Assembly (NCBI RefSeq): GCF_024494385.1
Contig: NZ_JAEVLT010000036.1
Coordinates: 1 to 46,509, forward strand
DNA: 46,509 nt
Reading direction: 5' to 3'
Source of the DNA: Bacillus sp. EB600
GTDB lineage: Bacteria > Bacillota > Bacilli > Bacillales > Cytobacillaceae
The notes under the pieces were generated by a model, which did no database searches, was not told the DNA's origin, and saw only the letters and a list, made by a program, of their open reading frames with translations. The position numbers were made by a program, and so were the translations under genes. Position 1 is the first letter of the stretch. The number at the start of each line of letters is the position of its first letter. Positions 1 to 7,832 of this stretch are shown here, one piece after another.

Positions 1-99
1 ATGGCAGGTCAGTGCAATAAGACACAATTTATTACAAATTGATTAATCTCCATTATCTTGGACTTTCATAAGCTGTTGTATGAAAGGAGTTTGATATTT

Positions 100-1845
100 T
101 TGGGTAAAAAACAGGGCATTGTTAAAGTTATATTTGATTATATAGTCATTGGTGCTGGAACAGCTGGAGGGGTAATCGCTAAGGAATTAACAGATGACAA
201 AAAAACTTCCTTACTCGTACTTGATGCAGGAACAAATATGACGAATGAACTAATCAGCCCTTCTCTTGAGACAGCAACCATTTTTGCTGCCTATAATAAG
301 TTTTCATATAATATACTTTCTCAAGAGGAGCCAGCCATTGGACGGCAGCTTAGATTAACAGGTGGCAGAGTATTAGGGGGAAGCTCACAATATAATACTA
401 TGTATGCAGTTCGTGGCAGCCGAGACCTTTATGATGCGTGGGCTGAAATCGGAGGAAAGCAATGGAGGTATGATAATATTCGTTCTTTATTTAAAAAAAA
501 TGAGGCTTATACTGGAACGACACAAAGCTCAATCGAAAGGGGAAAAAAAGGTCCGATTTTTGTTAGACAACAAATCATTCCGAATAATGGACTAATACAA
601 ACTTTAGCAGAAGCTACCTCAACTATTTTAGGAATACCAATTGTCGAAGATTATAATACAGGCGTAAGCGATTGTACATTTTTCAAATCACAATTTACCC
701 AAAAAGAAGTGGACGGGATGTTTGTCCGTTCATCAACGGCAACCGGGTATTTAAATAGTAATATTCTAACCCACGGAAATCAGTTAAATCCGTATGAGTT
801 TGGCGTTGGTAATAGAAAATTAGTCATTTTTGCAAAAACAACAGTGAATAAAATTCTTTTTAAAGAAAGAAATGGGGTTCAAATTGTTGTTGGTGTAGAA
901 TATGTGAAAGATGGAGTGTCTCAAATCGTTTTTGCCCGAAAAGGAATCATTGTCTCTGCTGGTAATTTCTCCTCGGTCATTCTGCAACGTTCAGGAATCG
1001 GAAAATCGACCGATTTAGCAGAAGCAGGGATAACAACATTGGTGGAAAGCCCCAATGTTGGTCATAACTTTCAGGCTCATCATTTTGTTGGAATGGGAGT
1101 AGAAGTAGAAACAAAACGACTTCAACAGGTATTGGATGCTGATCCTAACCAGCCAATTACAATCGGTGCTTTCAAAAAAGAAACTGGAGCAGGTCGCCGT
1201 CTTCAATTAGTGGGCGTTCCAGTACCACTGTTTCTCCCAGTCCAGGAAGTGTTTATTAATAATTGGAAGTTTGATCCAGTAAAACCTAGCAATATAATGA
1301 GTATAGCGATTATTGATCTAAACCCTAAAAGCAAGGGTACGATAACGGTAGCACACAGCGATCCCGAGGCTTATCCTTCGGTTACGTTTAATCCACTTGA
1401 AAATCCGGATGACTTAAACTTTTTAGTGGATCATTACATTGAAACGTTCAAAATTATGATGAAGGCCCGTGAACTGGATCCAGGCGGTATTTATAAGGTT
1501 GTATTCCCTCCTGAAAATATATTCAATCTACCGAATGAAGTAGAAAAACGAAACCAACTTGCTGCATATGCCAAGGCATATTATGCGAATTTCGACCATT
1601 TTGGAGGGCAATGTAAAATGGGAAGGAATATTGAAGAAGGAGTTGTTGACGGATTTCTAAATGTCTTTGGTACCAAAAATCTTAAAGTTGCTGATCTCTC
1701 CATTGCCCCTATATTACCAGACGGTAACACGTCCATGCCTGCTCAGATGATCGGTTTAAATGCTGTAAAATTTATTCAAACTAATCCTCACGCTTTTGTA
1801 GTTGATGATGATGAATTTGAGGATTACCCAACAACAAATAGATAG
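100..1845 (+). CDS. GMC-family FAD-dependent oxidoreductase
   Basis: Likely flavoprotein oxidising an alcohol or sugar-type substrate; the substrate cannot be read from sequence. An FAD-binding GAGTAGG motif lies near residues 18-24, a GGRVLGGSS motif follows, and the C-terminal GMC catalytic region has a His in HFGGQCKMG (about residue 500) and an Asn in DGNTSMP (about residue 543), the usual His/Asn pair. About 581 residues, normal for the family. I chose the TTG at 100 because AAAGGAG at 84-90 sits about 10 bases before it; an in-frame TTG at 58 has no such site. A hairpin terminator follows. No signal peptide is evident. Family assignment is firm, function is not. Confidence 0.88.
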   Translation: MGKKQGIVKVIFDYIVIGAGTAGGVIAKELTDDKKTSLLVLDAGTNMTNELISPSLETATIFAAYNKFSYNILSQEEPAIGRQLRLTGGRVLGGSSQYNTMYAVRGSRDLYDAWAEIGGKQWRYDNIRSLFKKNEAYTGTTQSSIERGKKGPIFVRQQIIPNNGLIQTLAEATSTILGIPIVEDYNTGVSDCTFFKSQFTQKEVDGMFVRSSTATGYLNSNILTHGNQLNPYEFGVGNRKLVIFAKTTVNKILFKERNGVQIVVGVEYVKDGVSQIVFARKGIIVSAGNFSSVILQRSGIGKSTDLAEAGITTLVESPNVGHNFQAHHFVGMGVEVETKRLQQVLDADPNQPITIGAFKKETGAGRRLQLVGVPVPLFLPVQEVFINNWKFDPVKPSNIMSIAIIDLNPKSKGTITVAHSDPEAYPSVTFNPLENPDDLNFLVDHYIETFKIMMKARELDPGGIYKVVFPPENIFNLPNEVEKRNQLAAYAKAYYANFDHFGGQCKMGRNIEEGVVDGFLNVFGTKNLKVADLSIAPILPDGNTSMPAQMIGLNAVKFIQTNPHAFVVDDDEFEDYPTTNR

Positions 1846-1856
1846 AAAGAACAGGA

Positions 1857-1893
1857 AAAAGCATGGCTACTATGGATACCATGCTTTTTTTTT
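1857..1893 (+). terminator. Terminator after the GMC oxidoreductase
   Basis: AAAAGCATGG pairs with CCATGCTTTT across a 12-base loop and runs into nine T's. The A-run on the other side would let it act for minus-strand transcription as well. Confidence 0.85.
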
Positions 1894-2056
1894 ATAGTTC
1901 TTCTATAGAATTGAGAAATTCAACTAGTCTAGCTTTCAATTTTAAAGCGTTTGGCCCAGTTATTTGCTTGGTTACACGTTTCCGTAACTCCTGTGCGATC
2001 AGAATATTTTCCGAATCCTCTTGTTCATACTTATATTTTCCGGAAAGGGTGTTTGT
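1892..2056 (-). pseudogene. Possible 3' remnant of an unknown minus-strand gene
   Basis: A 54-codon open stretch on the minus strand has no start codon and is closed upstream by a stop. Its translation looks like real protein, with charged helical segments such as AQELRKRVTKQITG and LKARLVEFLNSIEEL at the C-terminus. It ends just inside the shared hairpin at 1857-1893. I do not recognise the family. Chance is possible; I read it as the tail of a deleted gene. Confidence 0.25.
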
Positions 2057-2151
2057 CTAATCAAAATGTTATTTAAAACGTATTTTGAATAAAGAGCATG
2101 TTATTGAATCCAGTCAAAACCTTTTCTTAGAATATAAGGGGTGTTTACTTA

Positions 2152-2766
2152 ATGTTTCCCTATCAAGGAGATGAAATCCAAAGTGCAGTTGACACGATGA
2201 CTGAAAATGGATTATACGATTACCTATACCAAGAACCTTTTTACAATAGAACCAGTCGGTCTCGAAGAGCAAGCAGCAGTAGCCGTTCCCGGAGTAGATC
2301 TAGAAGATCAAGCAGCAGTAGCCGTTCTCGGAGTAGATCTAGAAGAGCAAGCAGCAGTAGTCGTTCTCGGAGTAGTGCTAGAAGATCACGTAGTTCCTAC
2401 AGCAGATACAGAAGGTCACGTCAATCCCGCAGGAGCCGTTCAAGTCGAAGTTCGAGCCGTCGTTCACGTTTGTTGATTATATTTAGATCGCGTAGAAGTC
2501 ATTCAAGGAGTAGATCAAGCCATCATTTTAGCCGGAGTTCAAGAAGTCGTTCGAGCCGAAGTCGTTCAAGCAGAAGTCGATCTAGAAGTTTCCGTCGCAG
2601 CAGAAGTTCAAGATCCCGCCGTTCCAGCAGTTCCAGAAGTTCTAGAAGTTCCAGAAGATCCAGATCAACTGGTCGTGGTCGTCGATCAAGCTCTAACACT
2701 TCTTTTCAAACGAGATTTTGGGAAAACGGCAATATGGAAGAATTACGCTTACGGAGATTATTATGA
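2152..2766 (+). CDS. Arg/Ser-repeat basic protein, possible CotG-like spore coat protein
   Basis: 204 residues. The first 35 are ordinary and acidic (MFPYQGDEIQS...), residues about 36-185 are almost only Arg and Ser in RS/SR runs, and the last 15-20 are ordinary again (TRFWENGNMEELRLRRLL). An AAGGGGTG site precedes the ATG. The repeat part starts with three 13-residue units encoded by a 39-bp tandem repeat. Bacillus spore coats contain Ser-rich basic repeat proteins such as CotG that are phosphorylated by the kinase CotH; this composition fits that class, but I see no alignable CotG repeat and no cotH nearby. A short LLIIF segment near residue 105 breaks the repeat. The coat role is inference; composition and repeats are seen directly. 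Confidence 0.75.
   Translation: MFPYQGDEIQSAVDTMTENGLYDYLYQEPFYNRTSRSRRASSSSRSRSRSRRSSSSSRSRSRSRRASSSSRSRSSARRSRSSYSRYRRSRQSRRSRSSRSSSRRSRLLIIFRSRRSHSRSRSSHHFSRSSRSRSSRSRSSRSRSRSFRRSRSSRSRRSSSSRSSRSSRRSRSTGRGRRSSSNTSFQTRFWENGNMEELRLRRLL
2266..2382 (+). repeat. Three tandem 39-bp units in the Arg/Ser gene
   Basis: Units 2266-2304, 2305-2343 and 2344-2382 each encode R(A/S)SSSSRSRSRSR or a close variant. They differ by a few bases and stay in frame, consistent with expansion by unequal recombination or slippage. Confidence 0.85.
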
Positions 2767-2790
2767 CGCCTAAGGGCAAAGGGCTGCTCG

Positions 2791-2919
2791 ATGCCCTCTT
2801 GCCATGTTCGCTTTAGGATCGGACGAAAGGGAGCCTTCTTAGATCTTTTCAATAATGAATGCGCTAATTATCACGTGAAGAGCGGGCATAAGGCAAACAA
2901 AATCGGCAAAGTAGGATAA
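2791..2919 (+). CDS. Small ORF after the Arg/Ser gene (uncertain)
   Basis: 42 codons beginning MPSCHVRFRIGRKG and ending NKIGKVG. A modest purine-rich site (AAAGGG) lies about 7 bases before the ATG. It starts 24 bases after the Arg/Ser gene, so co-transcription is possible. No family recognised; it may equally be a decayed fragment. Confidence 0.25.
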   Translation: MPSCHVRFRIGRKGAFLDLFNNECANYHVKSGHKANKIGKVG

Positions 2920-3910
2920 TGGACAGTAAGGAAGCAAAAAAGCTTCCAATCTGCCCATATTCATTCCTAGGTTTTCTATGGATCTTACTAAGGGGTCCTA
3001 AGTTGCTTTGTTCTTCTCACTGTTATAGATTCATTCATTTCCATTTATTATTGCCTCAAATAGATTCGAGTTCCTACCAAGGCAAAAGGAAAAAACAAAA
3101 AACAAAAGCAGCCGATTTCGTCATCTTTTCTTTGGGTATTAGAGTCACCTTCTTATTTTATTTTTCATTAAATATGGTGTACAAGTACTAAAATATACAC
3201 TGGAGGGAACGTTTTTGTTGAAAAAAAAGAAGGAATCTAAATATGATCGAATAAAAAACGTCAAGAATAAAGGCTATAAAGTTGGAAGTATAAAAATCTT
3301 ATTATAAACTTCCTAAACAACAGAAATCCCCTAATAACCAAAAACATAAATGACGCAGGCATTTCTAAAATATTTGTTAGACTTTGAACGAGTTAGGAGA
3401 GACTTTGCAAGAGCGTACGAAATTTGGAATGGCAAATTGTAGCTATGTTGCGCCGGATGGGATATGAACCCCCAAATACAGATGTATTAGGAACAGAAGA
3501 TAAATTTATTTAAGACTAAATGGTTTTGAGTTTTTTACATTGTTTTACCTCCAGGTGCAAGAGTTGAAGAGAGCTAGTGCCATTATGGGTAGCTATTTCT
3601 TTTTGAACAAAAAATTTGTGAAGGGTTCTACTTAAACAAACGGGAGCTTATTCAAAAAATGAATTCGGTTGAAGGATATAAAATATATTAAGTTAGCAAA
3701 AAATCAGGGAAATTTATATAAGGAGCATTGGTTCAAGTAAAACCGATGCTCTTGTTATTTATCTCAAATTTTTTGTGAACGTAAACACACATTTAGGAAG
3801 TAATTCTAACTGTATTGAGCAAAATAAAATGGATAAATTGATGAATACCACATTAGGTAATTTACTTCCATTAGAGGATGAATTAAGGTTTAAAAAACTG
3901 GAGGTACAAC
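2920..3910. other. Gene-poor stretch with fragments
   Basis: About 1 kb with no convincing full gene. It holds a possible 29-codon ORF at 3218-3307 (TTG start behind GGAGGG, Lys-rich peptide starting MKKKKESKYDR), an open plus-strand tail at about 3400-3513 ending EPPNTDVLGTEDKFI that looks like the 3' end of a lost gene, and a hairpin at 3723-3751. Confidence 0.5.
3723..3751 (+). terminator. Possible terminator in the gene-poor stretch
   Basis: GAGCATTGGTT pairs with AACCGATGCTC (one G-T pair) across a 7-base loop. The following T-tract is broken (TTGTTATTT). No intact gene lies upstream. Confidence 0.5.
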
Positions 3911-4762
3911 ATGCCAAAGAATATGAAAGTTGTTGTAACAACACTGTTAGTCGTTTTTTTATTGAATGGAATGGTAACAATACAGGTCGGTATGGCAGAA
4001 GAATGGGTCCCGCAAATTAAGGGGGAATTTGGAGTCGCTATAGACGCCAAAAGTGGCGAGATTTTATACAACAAAAATGCCAATTCAAAAGCCTATCCTG
4101 CGAGTATGACTAAAGTATTAACGGCCATTATTTTAGATGAGCGAATAAAAGATGGGGAAAAGTTAACGGCTAGTTTAAATGCTGCCAATCAAGAATGTGT
4201 CTGTTATGGGCTGGCAGTTGGAGAAATGATTTCTAAGGAAGATGCTATGAAAGCTCTGTTATTGTTAAGTGCCAATGATGTGGCCGTTGCAATTGCTGAA
4301 AACGTAACTGGAAGCGAAGAGAGATTTGCAAAACTTATGAATCAAAAAGTGAAAAAATTGGGGCTTAAAAACACCCATTTTGTTACCGCAAGTGGGCTGA
4401 CCGACCCCGAACATTATACAACCCCTTATGATATGGCCCTCATCGCAAAAGAAGCGTTGAAACACCCAAAAGTTTTAGAGGACATGTCCACACAAGCAGC
4501 ATTCATTAAAACAAGCATACAAGAAAAGAACATCATTAATCGGAATATAAAGTATTGCAGAAATAATGTCATTGCTAGTAAAACAGGGTATACAGATGCA
4601 GCTCAATATACGCTTGTACAATATTTAATGAAGGACAATAAAGAGATCATTTGTGTTGTGATGAAGTCGGATGAAAAGTCTCGATTTAACGATATTCAAA
4701 CCATGGCAAACTATTCATTTGCTCATATGAAAGCCCCTGAAACTGATTCCGAAGATAATTAG
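3911..4762 (+). CDS. Serine-type D-Ala-D-Ala carboxypeptidase (peptidase S11)
   Basis: Penicillin-binding DD-carboxypeptidase that trims the terminal D-Ala of peptidoglycan stem peptides outside the cell. All three active-site motifs are present: SMTK at residues 65-68, SAN at 120-122 and KTG at 224-226. Residues 6-28 form a hydrophobic signal peptide ending VGMAEE. At 283 residues it stops soon after the catalytic domain and lacks the C-terminal beta domain and membrane anchor of DacA/PBP5-type proteins, so it is probably secreted or bound only through the signal segment. GGAGGT lies 5 bases before the ATG. DacF-like enzymes act in sporulation; whether this one does cannot be told. Confidence 0.9.
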   Translation: MPKNMKVVVTTLLVVFLLNGMVTIQVGMAEEWVPQIKGEFGVAIDAKSGEILYNKNANSKAYPASMTKVLTAIILDERIKDGEKLTASLNAANQECVCYGLAVGEMISKEDAMKALLLLSANDVAVAIAENVTGSEERFAKLMNQKVKKLGLKNTHFVTASGLTDPEHYTTPYDMALIAKEALKHPKVLEDMSTQAAFIKTSIQEKNIINRNIKYCRNNVIASKTGYTDAAQYTLVQYLMKDNKEIICVVMKSDEKSRFNDIQTMANYSFAHMKAPETDSEDN

Positions 4763-4785
4763 TGAATATGAATAAGAAAAACTTT

Positions 4786-4813
4786 GCGAGCACAAAAATT
4801 TGCTCGTTTTTTT
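4786..4813 (+). terminator. Terminator after the carboxypeptidase
   Basis: GCGAGCA pairs with TGCTCGT (one G-T pair) around an 8-base loop, followed by a T-run. Confidence 0.8.
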
Positions 4814-4888
4814 ATATTCATTTTTTCTTGTTAACACATTGGAAATCCATTACATTTGATTTAGTCAATCAATGTTGAGGTGAGTAAA

Positions 4889-4986
4889 TTGAAAATCGTT
4901 ATTGGTATGAATAGGATAAAATTAACTGCTGTTCCAGATGAATCTGAGTTAAGTAAAGAGCCCATATATTATGTTTACAAATGGTT
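4889..4986 (+). pseudogene. 5' stub of a gene cut by the IS element
   Basis: A TTG start behind GAGGTGA opens a reading frame (MKIVIGMNRIKLTAV..., about 33 codons) that runs straight into the end of the IS3-like element at about 4987. The rest of the gene is not found on the other side. Family not recognised. Confidence 0.4.
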
Positions 4987-5771
4987 GGATTGTCAACACC
5001 AAACTAGACAACTTTTTTAAGGTGTGTAAGTTTGTATTCAATCGCGCTTAAATAGTCTAGCGTACCGTGAATACGAAGAAGATTAAACCAATGTATATAA
5101 TCATGTAACTCACGTGTCAGATCTTCCAGTGAATCAAAGGAAGGTCCTATGACAAACGCTGTTTTAATGATTTTGAACGTGGCTTCAGCTACTGCATTAT
5201 CATATGGCATCCTTTCATACGAGGGAACGTTTTATCTTAAAAGTCTCTAGGGCTTCATCAATCAGTTTGTTTTTAAACTCATTTCCACGGTCTGTATGGA
5301 AAAGCTGGATCTTATGGAGGTCTGCCTTAATAGAGGCGAGAGCCCGATAAACCAGTAAGGCATCTTTATTCGGACCGGTGCTGTACCCAATGATTTCTCA
5401 ATTAAAGAGGTCAACAAATACACATATATAATGCCATTTTTTATCAACTCTTACATATGTCAAATCACTAACAATTGCTTTAACTGCTCGTCCTGTTTAA
5501 ACTCACGGTCCAGTTCATTAGCCTGGGCTGATTCGTTACACGTTTTTGCATGTGGCTTGAACTGAGCGACTGTGTAGGAGGAGACAAGGCCTTGTTCATT
5601 CATAATACGATCAATTCGTCGTCTAGAGACGATTTTCCCTTGCTTTTTTAATTCGAACTTTATTTTACGAGTCCCATAGTTTTGACGACTCGCCTGGAAA
5701 ATCTCAATAATATCAGAAGTAATATCATCCTCTGAAACTCTTTCTTTCACTTTTAAAGCTTGCTGATTCAG
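4987..5771 (-). mobile_element. Decayed IS3-family insertion sequence (orfB part only)
   Basis: Minus-strand transposase in at least three frames. 5460-5771 gives the N-terminal HTH_21 region (SRQNYGTRKIKFELKK, RRRIDRIMNEQGL). About 5216-5459 gives the first half of the integrase core with DLTYV and FHTDRGNEF and a stop where LFNREIIG is expected. 5004-5210 gives the last part with VAEATFK and the C-terminal WFNLLRIHG. The three catalytic acids are recognisable but lie in separate frames. The left end resembles an IS3-type end (TGTCAACACCAAACTAGACA). orfA and the other end are missing, so the element is truncated and dead. Confidence 0.85.
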
Positions 5772-6072
5772 GTAAAGGGAATTACAAAATCATACGTGGG
5801 GATGGGAGAGATGCGGAGGCCACTTTGAGTGAAGGTGAAAAAACCTTTATTACGTTTTTATATTTTTATCACCTTATTAAGGGAAGTAATAGCACAAAAC
5901 AGATCACTGTTGATAAGGTAATAGTGATAGATGATCCCATCTCAAGTTTAGACAGTGATATTCTTTTTATTGTCAGTTGTTTGATAAGGAAACTTATAGA
6001 CGAAATTCGTGAAGATAAGCACACTAATAATAAACAGTTAATCATTTTGACCCACAATGTATTCTTCCAGAA
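5772..6072 (+). pseudogene. 3' fragment of a RloC-like AAA_13 ATPase
   Basis: About 100 codons of the ATPase C-lobe: ABC signature TLSEGEKTF, Walker B with D-loop VIVIDDPISSLDSD, and H-loop ILTHNVFF. The spacing and the FLYFYHLIKGSN segment match the AAA_13 family that includes RloC/PrrC-type anticodon-nuclease proteins. Walker A, the coiled coil and any nuclease part are absent. It begins at the IS remnant and breaks at about 6072 into an unrelated fragment. Whether the lost gene was RloC itself or another AAA_13 protein cannot be decided. Confidence 0.7.
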
Positions 6073-6299
6073 ACAGAAAAAATGTATGGCGGAACATTAC
6101 GAAACCGTCTTAAAGAACCGACTGTTCGGGGAAAAGTTAAAGCAAAAACTGGAACCATTTCCACGGTAGGTCGCTTTCTGGTTATGTTGACACGAAAAGT
6201 GTCAAAGGCTTATTTTTTCTATCTTGTTAAATAACCTACTGATGAAGACAATGGAAAAAAATTGAAGATAAAATTGTAACTATTTTAGCCAATCAATAA
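6073..6299 (+). pseudogene. 3' fragment of an S13-family D-Ala-D-Ala carboxypeptidase (PBP4 type)
   Basis: Translation begins TEKMYGGTLRNRLKEPTV and continues KVKAKTGTISTV, matching the conserved GTL-RNR and KTG regions of DacB/DacC enzymes. A shift near 6170 restores SLSGYVDTKSVKGLFF and another near 6230-6270 gives DEDNGKK then IEDKIVTILANQ before the stop. Two or more frame breaks and the missing 5' part show it is dead. The parent gene is different from the intact S11 enzyme at 3911-4762. Confidence 0.7.
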
Positions 6300-6406
6300 C
6301 AGGACTTCGCTGCTTTTAACTCAGTTCCGATTGGACAAGGTGCATAACTTTCTTTTCTCACCCATAAGATTGAAGGGAAGTGGAAGTGAATTAGGGGGGA
6401 ATGTTT

Positions 6407-6856
6407 GTGCAATTTTACTATGGAATTCAAATGCCTTTACGAATTTTGGATGAAGCTGAGTTTTGGAAGCATCAGGAAGAAGAACATACTGTTGTCATTC
6501 GCGAGCTAGTGTCAAACCTTGAACAAACATTTGTTGATGCACTAAAGCAGTGGGAAACGGCCCTTGGACAAACACATCAACAGATTATTCGTTTTATAGA
6601 ATCAGTTGTCCGTTTAGGAGAGTATGTACCGAACGAATTGTATCATCAGGTTATTCAATTGGTTTCATTTTGTTTACAACAGAGCCAGTCATTCATTCAA
6701 TTATGTGAACAAATTAAAACACAAAGTAGTGCTGTAAGCCAAAACCCAACTGCCAAAGTGGTTATAAACCATATCATCCGTGAATCAGAATATTTTACCG
6801 GAATTTCTCAAGCTTTGTTATCCAGCAGTGCAAGTAGTAATGATTCATCGCAATAA
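6407..6856 (+). CDS. DUF2935 family protein
   Basis: 149 residues, mostly helical, with FWKHQEEEHTVVIRELVSN near the N-terminus and a long segment AALGQT-HQQIIRFIESV-like in the middle; this pattern fits DUF2935, a Bacillaceae/Clostridia family of helical proteins of unknown role. Only one repeat of the domain is present and the tail is Ser-rich. I chose the GTG at 6407 because AGGGGGG sits about 8 bases before it; the in-frame ATG at 6401 is directly against that site. It stands alone and ends in a strong terminator. Confidence 0.75.
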   Translation: MQFYYGIQMPLRILDEAEFWKHQEEEHTVVIRELVSNLEQTFVDALKQWETALGQTHQQIIRFIESVVRLGEYVPNELYHQVIQLVSFCLQQSQSFIQLCEQIKTQSSAVSQNPTAKVVINHIIRESEYFTGISQALLSSSASSNDSSQ

Positions 6857-6863
6857 TACTGGT

Positions 6864-6896
6864 AAAGGAGGCAAGAAAATCTTGCCTCCTTTTTTT
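6864..6896 (+). terminator. Strong terminator after the DUF2935 gene
   Basis: AAAGGAGGCAAGA pairs with TCTTGCCTCCTTT with a 3-base loop, then T-run. Confidence 0.92.
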
Positions 6897-7061
6897 GCGA
6901 AATTATTCATTTTTTGTACTATTTTGTCTAAAAAATTACCAAAAGTAGACCATTTGTCTATATAATAGAAAAAGATAGTCTATTGTTAGCGATGTTAATT
7001 GAGAAAAATCTAATGGAGCTTTTTTGCTATCAGCCCAATCCGTCATGGAAGGAGCTTTACT

Positions 7062-7706
7062 ATGGAACTTTTAACAGTTGATTCCCTTCTAAATGTTATT
7101 AGTGAATTACTATCAGATGAAACTTCCTTTGCTGTTTCAAACGAAACCGAATATATTTACTATCATTCAAGTAAACGAATTGATTTAAAAATTAAACCTG
7201 GTGATCCGGTAAAAGAAGGAACGATTACATATAAGGCCCTAACAAGCAAACAGAAGGTTTCTGAATTTATAACTCGAGATGTTCTTGGGGTTCCATACCA
7301 CGGAATAGCTGTTCCTTATTATCATGAAGGAAAAATGAAAGGCTGCATCACAGCCATATTTCCCGCACTAGCAGATGCGAAATCCGTTGTGACAGTTAAA
7401 CTAAATGATGGGTGGGTACCGATTCCATTTTCAGATGTTATTTATATTGAAGCAAGGGATCGGAAAACCTACGTTTTTGGTAAAGAAACAATTGGTACAC
7501 ATAGATATACGTTGAATGAGTTTGAATATTTTCTTCCGAAAGATTTTTTTGTGCGCTGTCATCGGTCCTTTATTGTTAATGTCCATTACATTAAAGAAAT
7601 TTATCCAGATACCCATTCAACCTTTATTCTTGTTATGAAAAATAATACGAAAGTCCCTGTTAGTCAATCGTATTCTTCCTATTTTCGAAAATTGCTTTTA
7701 TTCTGA
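7062..7706 (+). CDS. LytTR-type transcription regulator with N-terminal sensor domain
   Basis: 214 residues. Residues 109-212 are a LytTR DNA-binding domain (VPIPFSDVIYIEARDRKTYV, FVRCHRSFIVNVHYIKEI). Residues about 5-103 are not a receiver domain; they match the sensor part of the soluble chemoreceptor at the right end of this window (shared FAV, PGDPV, G(V/I)P and a closing hydrophobic GxxxA strand). GGAAGGAG precedes the ATG. It lies 126 bases upstream of the CoA-transferase gene in the same direction, so control of that gene is a reasonable guess. No partner kinase is visible; the sensor domain probably detects a small intracellular ligand. Confidence 0.85.
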   Translation: MELLTVDSLLNVISELLSDETSFAVSNETEYIYYHSSKRIDLKIKPGDPVKEGTITYKALTSKQKVSEFITRDVLGVPYHGIAVPYYHEGKMKGCITAIFPALADAKSVVTVKLNDGWVPIPFSDVIYIEARDRKTYVFGKETIGTHRYTLNEFEYFLPKDFFVRCHRSFIVNVHYIKEIYPDTHSTFILVMKNNTKVPVSQSYSSYFRKLLLF

Positions 7707-7784
7707 ACTTTCCTATTTTATACATGGTATTTTCTGATTCGTCGTTATTTTTGCTAATTCTATCCAAAATCTACTTTTTCGGCA

Positions 7785-7798
7785 GTGAAATCGCTTAC
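7785..7798 (+). promoter_or_regulatory. cre site (CcpA operator)
   Basis: TGAAATCGCTTACA matches the consensus TGWNANCGNTNWCA at every position. It lies 35 bases upstream of the GTG start of the CoA-transferase, where a bound CcpA would block initiation or elongation. Confidence 0.7.
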
Positions 7799-7832
7799 AA
7801 TATGACAAAAGGGGTAGAAAGAGGGATGGATA

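Noticed and set aside
2207..2476. 89-codon open frame inside the Arg/Ser gene
   Set aside because: It is the shadow of the repeat in another frame; its Val/Glu-rich repeats only mirror the 39-bp units and it has no ribosome site.
2930..2950. GGAAGC/GCTTCC hairpin after the Arg/Ser gene
   Set aside because: No T-run follows, so it was not called a terminator.
2919..3191. 90-codon ORF downstream of the Arg/Ser gene
   Set aside because: No ribosome site, Leu/Cys/Ser-rich improbable sequence; treated as chance.
3775..4020. 81-codon ORF overlapping the start of the carboxypeptidase
   Set aside because: Overlaps the strongly supported gene in another frame and has no ribosome site.
7068..7080. 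LytTR-type recognition sequence ACAGTTGAT near the start of the LytTR gene
   Set aside because: Single half-site inside coding sequence; a second similar one occurs by chance at 7393, and no paired sites exist in the upstream gap.
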